Both the position numbers and the translations under genes were made by a program. From the NCBI GenBank assembly GCA_905221605.1, contig CAJNDS010002392.1:36001-100000 (forward strand): 64,000 nucleotides of DNA, read 5' to 3'. Below, piece after piece: positions 53,143 to 62,885 of this stretch (within the stretch, counting starts at the first letter, position 1; each line of letters opens with the position of its first letter). The stretch comes from Symbiodinium natans (Eukaryota > Sar > Dinophyceae > Suessiales > Symbiodiniaceae). A model generated the notes under the pieces. The model saw only the letters and a program-made list of their open reading frames with translations. It searched no databases and had not been told where the DNA came from.

Positions 53143-53694
53143 TGGGTTTGGGGTTTAGGGTTTAGGGTTTAAGGTTTAGGGTGTAGGGTTTAGGGTTTAG
53201 GGTTTAGGGCTCAGGATTTCGTTTTTTTTTTTTTGGGGGGGGGGGGGGTTCGTTTTTTTTGGGAACTGAGGGGGGGCAGGGGTGGGTTTAGGAGGGTCAG
53301 GATTTGATAAATGAGGGTTAAGGGCTTGGGAGGGCCCAGGATGGTTCAGGGCTGCGGGTTTGGGGTTTAGGGTTTAGGGTTTAGGGTCAGGGTTCAGGAG
53401 GGCTTCTAGGGAGCTCCTTGGGACATTTTATGTTTTCCCCTCTTGGGTTTAAGAGTATCGTGGTGATGAACATTTTCACAGGTTTAATAAACTTAGTTGG
53501 TTTTTGTTGTTGCCTCATGACGCCGCAGACAAGCCATTGACCCTAAACTTTGCGATGTTCCCACTTATACTAACCCTGAACCCTGCAGTGAAACCCTTTC
53601 GCTTGGAGTCTGCCACACCTTATTCTACACTTAAGCTTGTAGTGGAGCCTAGCCGCCCTGGATTACGGTTTAGGTTTGAGGGTTTAAAGGGTTC

Positions 53695-53845
53695 AGGGTT
53701 TAGGGTTTAAAGGGTTTAGGGTTTAGGGTTTAAAGGGTTTAAAGGGTTTAAAGGGTTTAAAGGGTTTAAAGGGTTTAAAGGGTTTAAAGGGTTTAAAGGG
53801 TTTAAAGGGTTTAGGGTTTAGGGTTTAGGGTTTAGGGTTTAGCCC
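53695..53845 (+). repeat. TTTAAAGGG 9-mer array
   Basis: About ten uniform TTTAAAGGG units (53727-53808) flanked by TTTAGGG; a TTTAGGG derivative with an inserted AA. Confidence 0.92.
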
Positions 53846-54505
53846 GACATCCGAAGCCTCAGCCTCCGAACCCCACCTTCCGGAGTAATCCAGAGCCCAA
53901 ACCCTAAACCCAGACCTTACATCCTAAACCCGAAAGAATAGCCCTAAGCCCTAAACTCATAAACCATGACCCCTGAATAACCCTAAACCCCAAACCCTCA
54001 ACCCCAAACCCCAAACCCCAAACGCAAAACTTTAAACCCTGAACCCTGAACCCTAAACCCTAAACCCTAAACCCTAAACCCTAAACCCTAAACCCTAAAC
54101 CCCAAACCCTAAACCCTAAACCCTAAACCCTAAGGCGCCCTTCGCCTTAAGTCCATCCTCGGGACCTGTGCAAGGCAAGAAGAGGTAGCTTCCCACTCCT
54201 CTGGAGATCGAAGAGGCTGCCCAGGTTTAGGGTTTAGGGTTTAGGGTTTAGGGTTTAGGGCTTAGGGTTTAGGGTTTAGGGTTTAGGGTTTAGGGTTTAG
54301 GGCCTACACGCCTAAATATCCGTACTCACCCTGAACATCTCTAAGCCCTGAGCCCTAAACCCTAAACCCTAAACCCGAAGCATCCCAAGGTATGGGTTTA
54401 AAGTTTAGAGATTTAGCTTCCAACTCCCGGAAGCATTCGAAGGACCCTCTACGCTGCTTCCTCCAGCCCGCGCCCTAATCGCTGTAAACCCTATAAGCCC
54501 TATCA

Positions 54506-54641
54506 CGTGGGATGTTCCCCCTCATACTAACCGTCCTACCCTAAACCCTAAACTCTAAACCCTAAACTCTAAACCCTGAGTCCTAAACCTCAAGCAAGAA
54601 TCCCTAGGAAGGACTATTGGTATAACGGGGAAACATCCCAA
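54506..54641. mobile_element. MITE family A with telomere repeats in its loop
   Basis: Arms TGGGATGTTCCCCCTCATAC and GGTATAACGGGGAAACATCC. Between the arms are about 50 bp of CCCTAAA/CTCTAAA repeats. CCTATCA flanks the element at 54499-54505 and 54642-54648. Confidence 0.8.
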
Positions 54642-54717
54642 CCTATCAGCTCTGGGATATCAGCCCTGTGAGCACACGCCCTACAAACGCTATCAACCAT
54701 GTACGAATTTGAGTCTA

Positions 54718-54873
54718 GGGGTAGTTTCATGGTCCCTTAAATATGGTCCCTTGCCTCCTTAAACGGGTTCTGACGTATGGGCCCTTGGGTTGTATAGGGT
54801 AAACAAGGGGTATATAAGGGGCCCCCGCTTAAGGGCCCATACTAAGGGACCATGTCAATGTAACTACCCTAAG
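54718..54873. mobile_element. Inverted repeat, family G
   Basis: GGGTAGTTTCATGGTCCCTT and AAGGGACCATGTCAATGTAA-CTACCC. Internal GGGCCC palindromes. Related copy at 44380-44481. Confidence 0.7.
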
Positions 54874-55206
54874 ATTGAGCGCGATAAACCCTCCCAGGCA
54901 ACGCAGGCCTTCTCCAGAACAGAACCTTCCCGAAATCACTCAGCGATGGCTATTCCGTTTTCTCACCGCAGCCGTTTAGGGTTTAGGGTTTCGGGTTTGG
55001 GGTTTAGGCCCCCCCCCCCCCCTTCCAGGACATACCATAGACCCGAACCCTTCTACAGCAGCCCACAACAGACCCAAAACCCTGAACCCTAAACCCTAAG
55101 CCCTGACCTCCGTCTCTTACAAGCACATGACCTTTTCCAGGCCATCCGCAACCCCTTATCTAAAAACTCACTCCCCTCCTTTCTTGGGTTCTGCGCACTA
55201 CTAGAC

Positions 55207-55335
55207 ATGATCACTCTTCTTAAGAAAAAAGCCGCCGGATTTTGGTGGAAGCCTTTCTTTCGTCACATTTTTTCACGGAGAAAAACCAGCAACCCGATTG
55301 GGCTCATGAAACCTGACGGGTACTGGCGTGGGAAC
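55207..55335 (+). other. Coding-like ORF before CCCTAAA array
   Basis: ATG-initiated open frame MITLLKKKAAGFWWKPFFRH continuing through IFSRRKTSNPIG to the array. Basic/aromatic, unassigned. Confidence 0.3.
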
Positions 55336-55417
55336 CTAAACCCTAAACCCTAAACCCTAAACCCTAAACCCTAAACCCTAAACCCTAAACCCTAAACCCT
55401 AAATACTAAACCCTAAA

Positions 55418-55573
55418 CAAGCCAAGTGTTTAGGCATGCTGATGGTGCTTTTCGCACGTTTCGAGGAATCGCGTTTCATAGATTTCTTGCACCAGAAGAG
55501 CGGCTATTTTGGCAGAGTGAGCACAAGAGAAAATCAGCAATTCCGACCAACAAAGAAATTGCGGTACCCATGA
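55418..55573 (+). other. Coding-like ORF after CCCTAAA array
   Basis: Open frame including KCLGMLMVLFARFEESRFID, FLHQKSGYFGRVSTRENQQ and ending at TGA 55571. A second frame is also open. No family recognised. Confidence 0.3.
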
Positions 55574-55894
55574 AACGTGTGCGATGTCGCATGAGACCTT
55601 AACACACACACAGAGACAAAAAGGGTTTAGGGTTTAGGGTGATTCAAGCCGTATCGACCACAACGTTTCTCACGGCATCGCACGAACTACTTGTATAGCT
55701 TCCGAGGGAAGTTGGGCGGTCCCTTGTCCCCTACCTCTTGTGAAACGTTCTGAAGTACGGGCCCGGGGTTTCATGGGGCATATGAGAACCCTAAACCCTA
55801 AACGCTAAACTCTAAAACCTAAACCCGAAACCCTAAACCCTGTACGGTCCCAAATTACAGAACTTCCCGTCTTTCAGCTTCGCCCTTTTGGAGC

Positions 55895-56986
55895 ATGTCG
55901 TCCTACTTCCATCTCTCAAGGGCCATGAAAGCTGGCCTAGCACTTCTCGCAGTTTTCTGGACACAAAGGGCTTCATTCCGGTCGTTTCTTGCAATCCGTC
56001 CTGGCTCCTGCTGCGCTCCGGCTCTAGGTCAGACACGTTTTGCGCGGCCGCGGCTTCAACGTGTCGGGTGCTTCTCCAGCAATATGCACAGATGGGCTCG
56101 GCCTTCCAGACTCTCGGCACATTCCGGAAGGAAGAAAGGCAAGTCAGCCTGCGGTGCATTCAGCGAACATGCGGGACCAGTTTTGGCAGTCTCAGCGGGC
56201 CTTTTTCATACTTGCGCAGTGCGGACAGATGGTCAGCTCGTGTGCTTTGGATCCCGCTCATGTGGGCAGTCTGACGTACCAGCAGATTTGGGACCAGTTT
56301 TGGAAGTCTCAGCGGGCGCTTGGCATACCTGTGCAGTGCGGGCAGATGGTCAGCTCGTTTGCTTTGGAGACCACCGACATGGGCAGTGTGACGTGCCAGC
56401 AGATTTGGGGCCAGTTTGGGCAGTCGCAGCGGGTGAATATCATACTTGTGCAGTGCGGGCAGGTGGTCAGCTCGTCTGCTTTGGAGAGAACGGACAGGGG
56501 CAGTGTGACGTGCCAGCAGATTTGGGGCCAGCTTCGGCAGTCTCAGCGGGCAATGATCATACTTGCGCAGTGAGGGCAGATGGTCAACTCGTTTGCTTTG
56601 GAAAGAACAGACACGCGGAGTGTGACGTGCCAGCAGATTTGGGGCCGGTTTTGGCAGTCTCAGCAGGCAGCTCTCATACTTGTGCAGTGCGGGCAGATGG
56701 TCAGCTCGTTTGCTTTGGATTTATTGGACTCTGGGAAGTTCTGGACTGGGGCGCGCCAGCAGATTTGGGACCAGTTTTGGCAGTCTCAGCGGGCGATGAG
56801 CATACTTGTGCAGTGCGGGCAGATGGTCAGCTCGTTTGCTTTGGAGACAACCGACATGGGCAGTGTGACGTGCCAGCAGATTTGGGGCCAGTTTGGGCAG
56901 TCGCAGCGGGCTATTGGCACACTTGTGCAGCGCGGGCAGATGGTCAGCTCGTCTGCTTTGGAAAGGAACGATGCTGGGCAGCGTGA
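55895..56986 (+). CDS. RCC1-type repeat protein with possible signal peptide
   Basis: 363-codon frame from ATG 55895 (a second ATG at 55925 starts MKAGLALLAVFW). The hydrophobic stretch at residues 11-22, then an arginine/serine-rich segment to about residue 90, could be a signal plus transit peptide; this is inference. From residue about 95 there are seven copies of a 39-residue (117-bp) unit, HTCAVRADGQLVCFGDNRHG plus QCDVPADLGPVLAVSAG, a cysteine-bearing RCC1_2-type blade. One blade is altered (FIGLWEVLDWGA). No telomere tracts or evident introns inside. Frame is lost at 56957 by one extra base, so the final residues (KERCWAA) are not native. It is unlike the Ubl-RCC1 gene in repeat length and sequence. 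Confidence 0.78.
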   Translation: MSSYFHLSRAMKAGLALLAVFWTQRASFRSFLAIRPGSCCAPALGQTRFARPRLQRVGCFSSNMHRWARPSRLSAHSGRKKGKSACGAFSEHAGPVLAVSAGLFHTCAVRTDGQLVCFGSRSCGQSDVPADLGPVLEVSAGAWHTCAVRADGQLVCFGDHRHGQCDVPADLGPVWAVAAGEYHTCAVRAGGQLVCFGENGQGQCDVPADLGPASAVSAGNDHTCAVRADGQLVCFGKNRHAECDVPADLGPVLAVSAGSSHTCAVRADGQLVCFGFIGLWEVLDWGAPADLGPVLAVSAGDEHTCAVRADGQLVCFGDNRHGQCDVPADLGPVWAVAAGYWHTCAARADGQLVCFGKERCWAA

Positions 56987-57207
56987 CCTGCCAGCATATG
57001 AGGGACCGGGCAGTCTCAGTGGGCCATACTGAGTCGTACTCGTGCTGTGCGGTGTGGACAGGTTTTCAGGTCGCCTGCTTTGGAGTCAACTTTTCCGGCA
57101 AGTGCATGCGCCCAAGCGCAGATCCGAAAAGGATGGGGGGTGCTTACCGTCAAACTCTCAACAGCTTAAATCTCAAATGCTGCCTGAAACTACCTTCTAC
57201 TGTATAG
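56960..57207 (+). pseudogene. Displaced 3' end of the second RCC1-type gene
   Basis: After the extra base in GGAAAGGAAC, the next frame reads ND..GQRDLPAYEGP, then a second shift (about 5 bases missing near 57009) is needed to continue VSVGHTESYSCCAVWTGFQV and ACFGVNFSGKCMRP, a degenerate eighth blade. The open frame ends at 57207. Two shifts in one blade suggest decay of the 3' end. Confidence 0.6.
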
Positions 57208-57527
57208 ATGCTCTGTGGCCACTTGCGTGCGCTCCTCTTCAATACTTGGTTTTCTTTTCCGACATATGCAAACCTCATCCTTGATATCTAACTCTGGATA
57301 TATGTGGTTCTTTCTTCCCTTCATTGTTTCAAGTTTAATCTCATCTTCATTCAATTCGTTGCGAAGGTTTCGGGTGTTTTTTTGGAGTAACCCTCGTGGC
57401 CGTGTGCTTCAGTTGTCTAGTACATCAGGAGGAAGAATCTTTTGTCGCACTTGCATGTCTTTCGGTGGTGGGGGGACTCGGAGGACACGCAAGTGCAGTT
57501 TGCCTGGCCTGGCCAGCAAAGGAATTT

Positions 57528-57636
57528 CCCAGAGACTCCAAAACCCCTTAATTAAGGAATATACCTTAAATTATAGTAGGAACCCTAATATGATTTAAGG
57601 TATATTCCTTAATTAAGGGGTTTTGGAGTCTCTGGG
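57528..57636. mobile_element. Perfect 44-bp inverted repeat
   Basis: 57528-57571 and 57593-57636 are exact complements (CCCAGAGACTCCAAAACCCC...), with a 21-bp loop containing CCCTAA. A sequence like the inner part (AATTAAGGAATATTCC) recurs at 63737. MITE-like; no clear target duplication. Confidence 0.9.
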
Positions 57637-57861
57637 TTCTACGGTGTTTTAAACATATATTCCTTTTTTGTTCCGACGGAGGAGTATTCGATCCTCCGCG
57701 CCCCAGAGGCACGCCTTGTGGAGGAGTCTATGGGGAAGGGGGGTTTACACGTACATGCTGGCATAAGTGCCCGATGCGACGAACTTTCGTCCTGGCACAG
57801 TATGTAGTCTGGCCGTTGGATGCTCCGTTGTCTTGTTTGTTCGTCTGCTTCAACTCTTGTG

Positions 57862-57958
57862 TTGGGATGTTCCCCCTTATACTAACAGTCCTTAATAGGG
57901 AATATAGTAAGCCCTATTACCCGACTAAGCAGTGTTAGTATAAGGGGGAACATCCCAA
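57862..57958. mobile_element. MITE family A, intact copy
   Basis: 97 bp with arms TTGGGATGTTCCCCCTTATA and its complement TATAAGGGGGAACATCCCAA (arms continue CTAACA(G)). Flanks CTCTTGTG and CTCTTATG look like an 8-bp target duplication with one change. No coding capacity. Confidence 0.85.
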
Positions 57959-58989
57959 CTCTTATGTATAACATAGCCTTAAACGTTCGGATGGCTCTTT
58001 CGCTGAAATTCGGCTGCGCCATTGTTCGGTGATGTTCCATGCTCTCATGTCTCAAATACTTGTGTATCGGCCCCTTGGTCGTTACTCCCGGTCGAGGGTT
58101 TAGGGATAGGGTTTAGGGTTTAAGGTTATGTTTGGGTTCTTTCTCGTGGTAGGGTCGGCATTCAATGATCCCACTTGCGAAGACCTCCTCCTTTTTGCCT
58201 TGTACTGGCATTTTCCACTACAGACCGATAGAGCAACTGACCCTGCAACAGGAACAACGGCATCAATTAATTACAATTGACTGGCACTAGCGGAAGTGCA
58301 TTAAACCGAGGCGGTTGTGAACAATCAGACTTTCAATAGCATTGGAAAACTAACGCTAGCGGAAGTGTACTAAACAGAAGAAGATTTAGACGTATTGGGT
58401 GATTTTGTTCAATGTTCGTCATCATCAACAGAGACATTGAACGGAGACACGGAGACACAGACAGAGCAATTATTCTAATATATCCGTAAGAGAAGCGAGA
58501 GTACACCCTAAACCCTGAACCCTGAACCCTAAACCCTAAACGCTAAACCCCAAACCCTAAACCCTAAACCCTAAACCCTGATCCCTAAACCCTGAACCCT
58601 AAAATTTTTTAACCCTAAAATCCTAAACCCTAAGATAAACAGTAGCTTGCGTGCCCGTTGTAGAGCTGTTGGCTTGCAGGGCATTTGGCTTTAGGAGGTT
58701 TCGAGCGTCTGGGGATTTCGGGTTGAGGGTGAAGGCTTGAGGGCTTCGGTTGGGGATGTAGGGTTTAGGGTTTAGGGTTTACGGTTTAGGGTTTAGGCTT
58801 TAGGGCACCGGACTGTTCAGGCTTTACGGGGCGTGGCCTTGGCAATAAGAGGCCCTTTGCACCCAAAAACCCTAGCCTTCACACAACCCCACACCCTACA
58901 AGCCCTACAAGACCTCTAAAGCCCTAAGCACTGTAGGCCTTCAGGCACGAAAGCCCCTGAACCCTCAACCCGTACTTCCTAAACCCTAC

Positions 58990-59145
58990 ACCTAGCCTAG
59001 ACCCTAAACCCTAAACCCTAAACCCTAAACCCTAGACCCTAGACCCCAAACCCCAAACCCCAAACCCTAAACCCTAAACCCTAAACCCTAAACCCTAAAC
59101 CCTAAACCCTAAACCCTAAACCCTAAACCCTAAACCCGAAGCCCG
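58990..59145. repeat. CCCTAAA array
   Basis: About 20 units with a CCCCAAA block at 59044-59062. Confidence 0.9.
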
Positions 59146-59181
59146 CAACCCGAAACCCTCACCTTCAACCCAACCTGCAAG

Positions 59182-59208
59182 GCCCGTGGACTGCCACGTC
59201 CCGTTTCG
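59182..59208 (+). CDS. Micro-exon candidate
   Basis: GCAAG|GC, PWTATSRF, donor TTCG|GCTATG, phase 1 to 1. It joins in phase to the next candidate (G+AT = D). Confidence 0.3.
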
Positions 59209-59762
59209 GCTATGCCGAGCCGCTGACGCCGGCCTCGCGGCCGCAGTTGCGTTTACGGCCTTTATCGGGTTTAGGGTTTAGGGTTCAGGGTTTAGGGCTG
59301 AATTAGGGTTTTTCGGGGACTCATTCAATTTGGAGTGCACATGCTATTCAGTTCCATGCAACGTAAGAGAATGCGGCAGAAGTTCTCTTCCTTGCCAATC
59401 GCTTCTCCTGAAGTCTCAGTCCCGCTACCCTCCTAGGCCCCTCGGCCGCTCATCTCCTACTTCAACGGCATAAGGTCAAAGCGCTCTGAGATTGTATGGG
59501 GTCTGGGCCCTAAACCCTAAACGGCACCAAACCCTAAAACACCAAAAGCCCTAAAGCCTGAAACCCTAAACCCTAAACCCTAAACGCCAAACCCTAAACC
59601 GTAAACCCTGAACCCTAAACCCCAAACCCCAAACCCTAAACCCTAAATCCTAAACCCCTGTCAACCCAAAGGCTAGCCCAGACATGTCGCCTGCCATCCC
59701 TCGCCCGCTTTGCGGCTCACTCATCGGTGCAATCTCGAAGCCTGAGATGTTGGTTGTCTGGG

Positions 59763-59940
59763 TCTTGGAGTACTATACTTTAATATTTTTTGGTTCTGGG
59801 TCCCTATTATAAAGTATATACTTTTGTAAAGCTAAGCATTATAAGGTATATACTTTTTTTTGGCTCTGGGTTCCTATTATAGCAACTCATACCTGAAAAG
59901 TATATACTTTTTTAAAGCTAAGCATTGTGCATCGCGCTAG
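59763..59940. mobile_element. Family E, doubled copy
   Basis: TCTTGGAGTACTATACTTTA, then two tandem monomers each containing GGTTCTGGGTCCCTATTA-like and AAGTATATACTTTT sequence followed by AAAGCTAAGCATT. Confidence 0.68.
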
Positions 59941-60055
59941 ATGCCAAGTGCCAGATACAAGTAAGCCCGCCAAGCATGGCGCATACTGCCGTACCCTAAA
60001 CCCGAAACCCTAAACCCTAAACCCTAAACCCTAAACCTCGTATCTGCCGTTGTAG

Positions 60056-60130
60056 ATACTCAGAGTCCTTTCATCAAGCATCTCGCCATCTCTGCACGCA
60101 TGGCATTCGCAGCTGGCATTGCTGCAAAAG
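60056..60130 (+). CDS. Exon candidate
   Basis: TTGTAG|AT, then TQSPFIKHLAISARMAFAAG and IAAK plus one base, donor AAAG|GCCTGG, phase 1 to 1. Alanine-rich helix; family unknown. CCCTAAA before, a CCCTAAG array after. Confidence 0.42.
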
Positions 60131-60177
60131 GCCTGGCACGGGCTGGGCAGAACGCTGTTGTCACTACCCTAAACCCT

Positions 60178-60318
60178 AAGCCAGCCCTAAGCCCTAAGCC
60201 CTAAGCCCTAAGCCCTAAGCCCTAAGCCCTAAGCCCTAAGCCCTAAGCCCTAAGCCCTAAGCCCTAAGCCCTAAGCCCTAAGCCCTAAGCCCTAAGCCCT
60301 AAACCCTAAACCCTAAAC
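60178..60318. repeat. CCCTAAG array
   Basis: Sixteen uniform CCCTAAG units, then CCCTAAA. Another case of a locally fixed variant. Confidence 0.93.
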
Positions 60319-60420
60319 CTCGCGCGTGCCGAAGGGGCAAGATTGACCGCATTGTCAGCCTGCAAGCCCCCAGTGTGCGAAGCGAGCGAGGCGCCGAAGC
60401 TAGGCAGGCCCTTGGGATAT
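60318..60420 (+). other. Coding-like island
   Basis: Open in two frames: IDRIVSLQ after GCAAG (donor GCCCCC) or ARLTALSACK after GAAG. The second fits the phase of the preceding candidate. TTTAGGG begins at 60428. Confidence 0.3.
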
Positions 60421-60689
60421 CTTAAACAGGGTTTAGGGTTTAGGGGTTTAGGGTTTAGGGGTTTAGGGTTTAGGGTTTAGGGTTTAGGGTTTAGGGTTTA
60501 GGGTTTAGGGTTTAGGGAAACCCTTCTTGGTTGTAAGAGGTCATTCTCCCTTATTGGTTTTAAAAGGTGTATATCTGGGCTAGGAGTTTTTTATCCTTGA
60601 TTGGGTTGAAGAGGCATTTCCCAGAGGGTTTTAAAGGGCTAGCCCTAAACCCTAAACCCTATACCCTAAACCCTAAACCCTGGAACTTT

Positions 60690-60832
60690 TTTCAGAGGGT
60701 TTTAAGGGCCGTCCGAGGAAGGACTCCTGCGACGGTGGTGGCAGCAGTCTGGGTACCGAGCCGACAGAGGACGAGAGCAGTTGGGCTTCGCGAAGCGAGC
60801 CCCAGGACAAGAGAGTCAAGCATGGACCTGTA
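60690..60832 (+). CDS. Exon candidate, GRPRK motif and acidic serine-rich
   Basis: TTTTTTCAG acceptor, then GFKGRPRKDSCDGG (GRPRK resembles an AT-hook core), then an E/S-rich tail ending KRVKHGP, donor CCT|GTAAGG, the best GT donor seen. Other frames are also open. The start sequence AGAGGGTTTTAAGGG recurs at 60625 and, altered, at 61232, so it may be part of a repeat. Confidence 0.42.
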
Positions 60833-61076
60833 AGGATGTTTAGGGTTTAGGGTTTAGGGTTTAGGGTTTAGGTTTTAGGGTTTAGGTTGTAGGGTTTAGG
60901 GTTCAGGGTTGGAGCAGGAAAAGTGGGACACCGATGCCCCAAAGCAGTGGAACTCCGCAGAGAGAGCTGGCCCAAGGGAATCTAGCTGGGCCTTTGGGAC
61001 ATCTTTGTTGTTTTTGACCGTTTAGGGTTTAGGGTTTAGGGTTTAGGGTTTAGGGTTTAGGGTTTAGGGTTATTGC

Positions 61077-61187
61077 TTGGGATGTTCCCCCGTTTTACGA
61101 ACAGTCCTTAATAGGGAGGATAGTACCCCTTATTGTACTGTAAGCCCTGTTAAGGACTGTTAGTATAAGGTTGGGAACAACCCAACC
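61077..61187. mobile_element. MITE family A, copy with target duplication
   Basis: Arms TTGGGATGTTCCCCC and GTTAGTATAAGGTTGGGAAC-AACCCAA. TTATTGC occurs at 61070-61076 and 61188-61194, directly around the element. Confidence 0.82.
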
Positions 61188-61439
61188 TTATTGCGCTTGT
61201 AAGAGGATCACACATTGGAGTCTTCTTTTCGGAGGGTTTAGAAGGGGCCATCCGAGGAATCGGCAGGCAGCGCTGGGCATCCTAGCATGTGCAAGCCCTG
61301 CTCATTCTACTGCTTCTCACTGATTCTTAGTAGCTTAAAATGAGTACACTTTGCACTTCTTGGGATATTGGAATCCCCTACAAAGCTGAAAGTCTACATG
61401 AACCCAGCAACTAAGGATGGGCTGTCGGGCGGATCGTGA

Positions 61440-61820
61440 TTGCAGCTACTGCCATCTTCTCCACCCTTCGGGGAGGAAGCAGCGCCGGAAGGAGCGGAAG
61501 CAAGAGTATGGCAAGAAGTGCAGCGAAAGGACGAAGACGACAACGCCACTCATGCCATCTGTCGCGCCGCAGCCGGAAGCAGTGTTCATGTGGGGGGGGG
61601 GGGGGGTTTCGAGTCCTTCAGCGTGATTTCAGAGCCGCTTCCTGTCCCACTATTCATGCCTCCCCCTGGACTGGAACCGCCGACGACCACTCTCGCAGAC
61701 CTCGCTGAATGCTGCGGGCCGCGCTCAGTGCTCTCACTGCGTCTGGCTCTTCTCAACATGGCCACTGCCCACCATGCACCTATATCCCCCTCGGGAGTTA
61801 GTTTTTATTTTTGTTTATAG
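61440..61820 (+). other. Coding-like stretch with poly-G interruption
   Basis: A frame of 126 codons on + that includes VPLFMPPPGLEPPTTTLA, a proline-rich style frequent in dinoflagellate proteins, and LADLAECCGPRSVLSLRLAL. A run of 13 G at about 61593 may be intronic or unstable. Two other + frames are also open, so assignment is tentative. Confidence 0.35.
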
Positions 61821-62000
61821 AAAACCCAAGAGGATGTTAAGAAATATTGTTTTTTATGAAGGTTCTAAGGGGAGCATAGGCACATCTACCAGCAGAAGCC
61901 GCCGCGGGGCAGGTGGTGCCATCTCAGCTCGGGCTGCCCTTTCGGGTGGCGCGGGCTGGAGGCTTCCACGCCTCAGGATGGCCGGGCTCAACGGGAGACC

Positions 62001-62116
62001 TAAACCCTAAACCCTAAACCCTAAACCCTAAACCCTAAACCCTAAACCCTAAACCCTAAACCCTAAACCCTAAACCCTAAACCCTAAACCCTAAACCCTA
62101 AACCCTAAACCCTAAA
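62001..62116. repeat. CCCTAAA array
   Basis: Sixteen units. Also CCCTAAA/TTTAGGG tracts at 60428-60518 and 61021-61069. Confidence 0.92.
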
Positions 62117-62885
62117 CTGTGGCCTTGCCAGGTGAGAAGGGCTTGTATGGTCCAGATCGTACATGTTTACACTTCGTCAGATTTCTAGGACAGTAGCATG
62201 GGGTAGCTGATAGGGTTTCCTACGCGGGCCTGTATAGGGAAAATGACCCCTATAATTCTAGGGTTCCTTTGGCCCCGAGGCTAGTGATGCCTGATGAATT
62301 AATTTGGCCGGATCATTCTCTCCCACCACGGGACGAAGAGGTCTCCAGATGGGGTGCAGCACTGTGTGCTGAAGCTTGCTACCTAAACCCTATGCACCCG
62401 AAACTCGCCCTTTTCCCGCTTTAGGGTTTGGTTGGGGTTTAGGGTTTAGAGTTTAGGGTTTAGGGTTAGGGTTTAGGGTTTAGGCTTTAGGGTTTTGGGC
62501 GTCGTACACAGATGTGCAGCCAAGCATGGCACTCCTTTCCGGTGCAATTCGCCTGTGCATACCGCCCGGCCAGCGCATAACAGCTTTTGCCAGTCTCCGG
62601 GGGCCGCATGCAAGCCTGTAGGGGTTTAGGGTTTGCATAGGGTTTAGGGTTTAGGGTTTGGGGTTTAGGGTGTAGGGTGTAGAGTTTAGGGCTTAGGGTT
62701 CAGGGTGCTGTCGCAGGTGCCCCTTTCACATCAACAGGGTTTAGGGTTTACAGTTAAGGGTTTAGGGTTTAGGGTTTAGGGTTCTTCCAAAGGCCTCTGC
62801 TTTGCCACAAGGGCGCCCCTGGAAGCGGCAATGTGTCGCCAGCGGAGTCCTATGAACTCTGAGGCTTCCAGTCATGGGTTTCCCG

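Larger units (their letters stand above)
57208..58500. other. Telomere-poor block after the second RCC1-type gene
   Basis: Contains the perfect palindrome (57528) and a MITE-A copy (57862). At 58283 and 58350 a CTAGCGGAAGTG motif is repeated in direct orientation. No credible gene. Confidence 0.4.

Noticed and set aside
56040-57032. Alternative-frame ORFs (QIWGQFGQSQR-type) over the second RCC1-type gene
   Set aside because: Frame shadows of the 117-bp repeat; they lack the signal-like start and the conserved blade residues.
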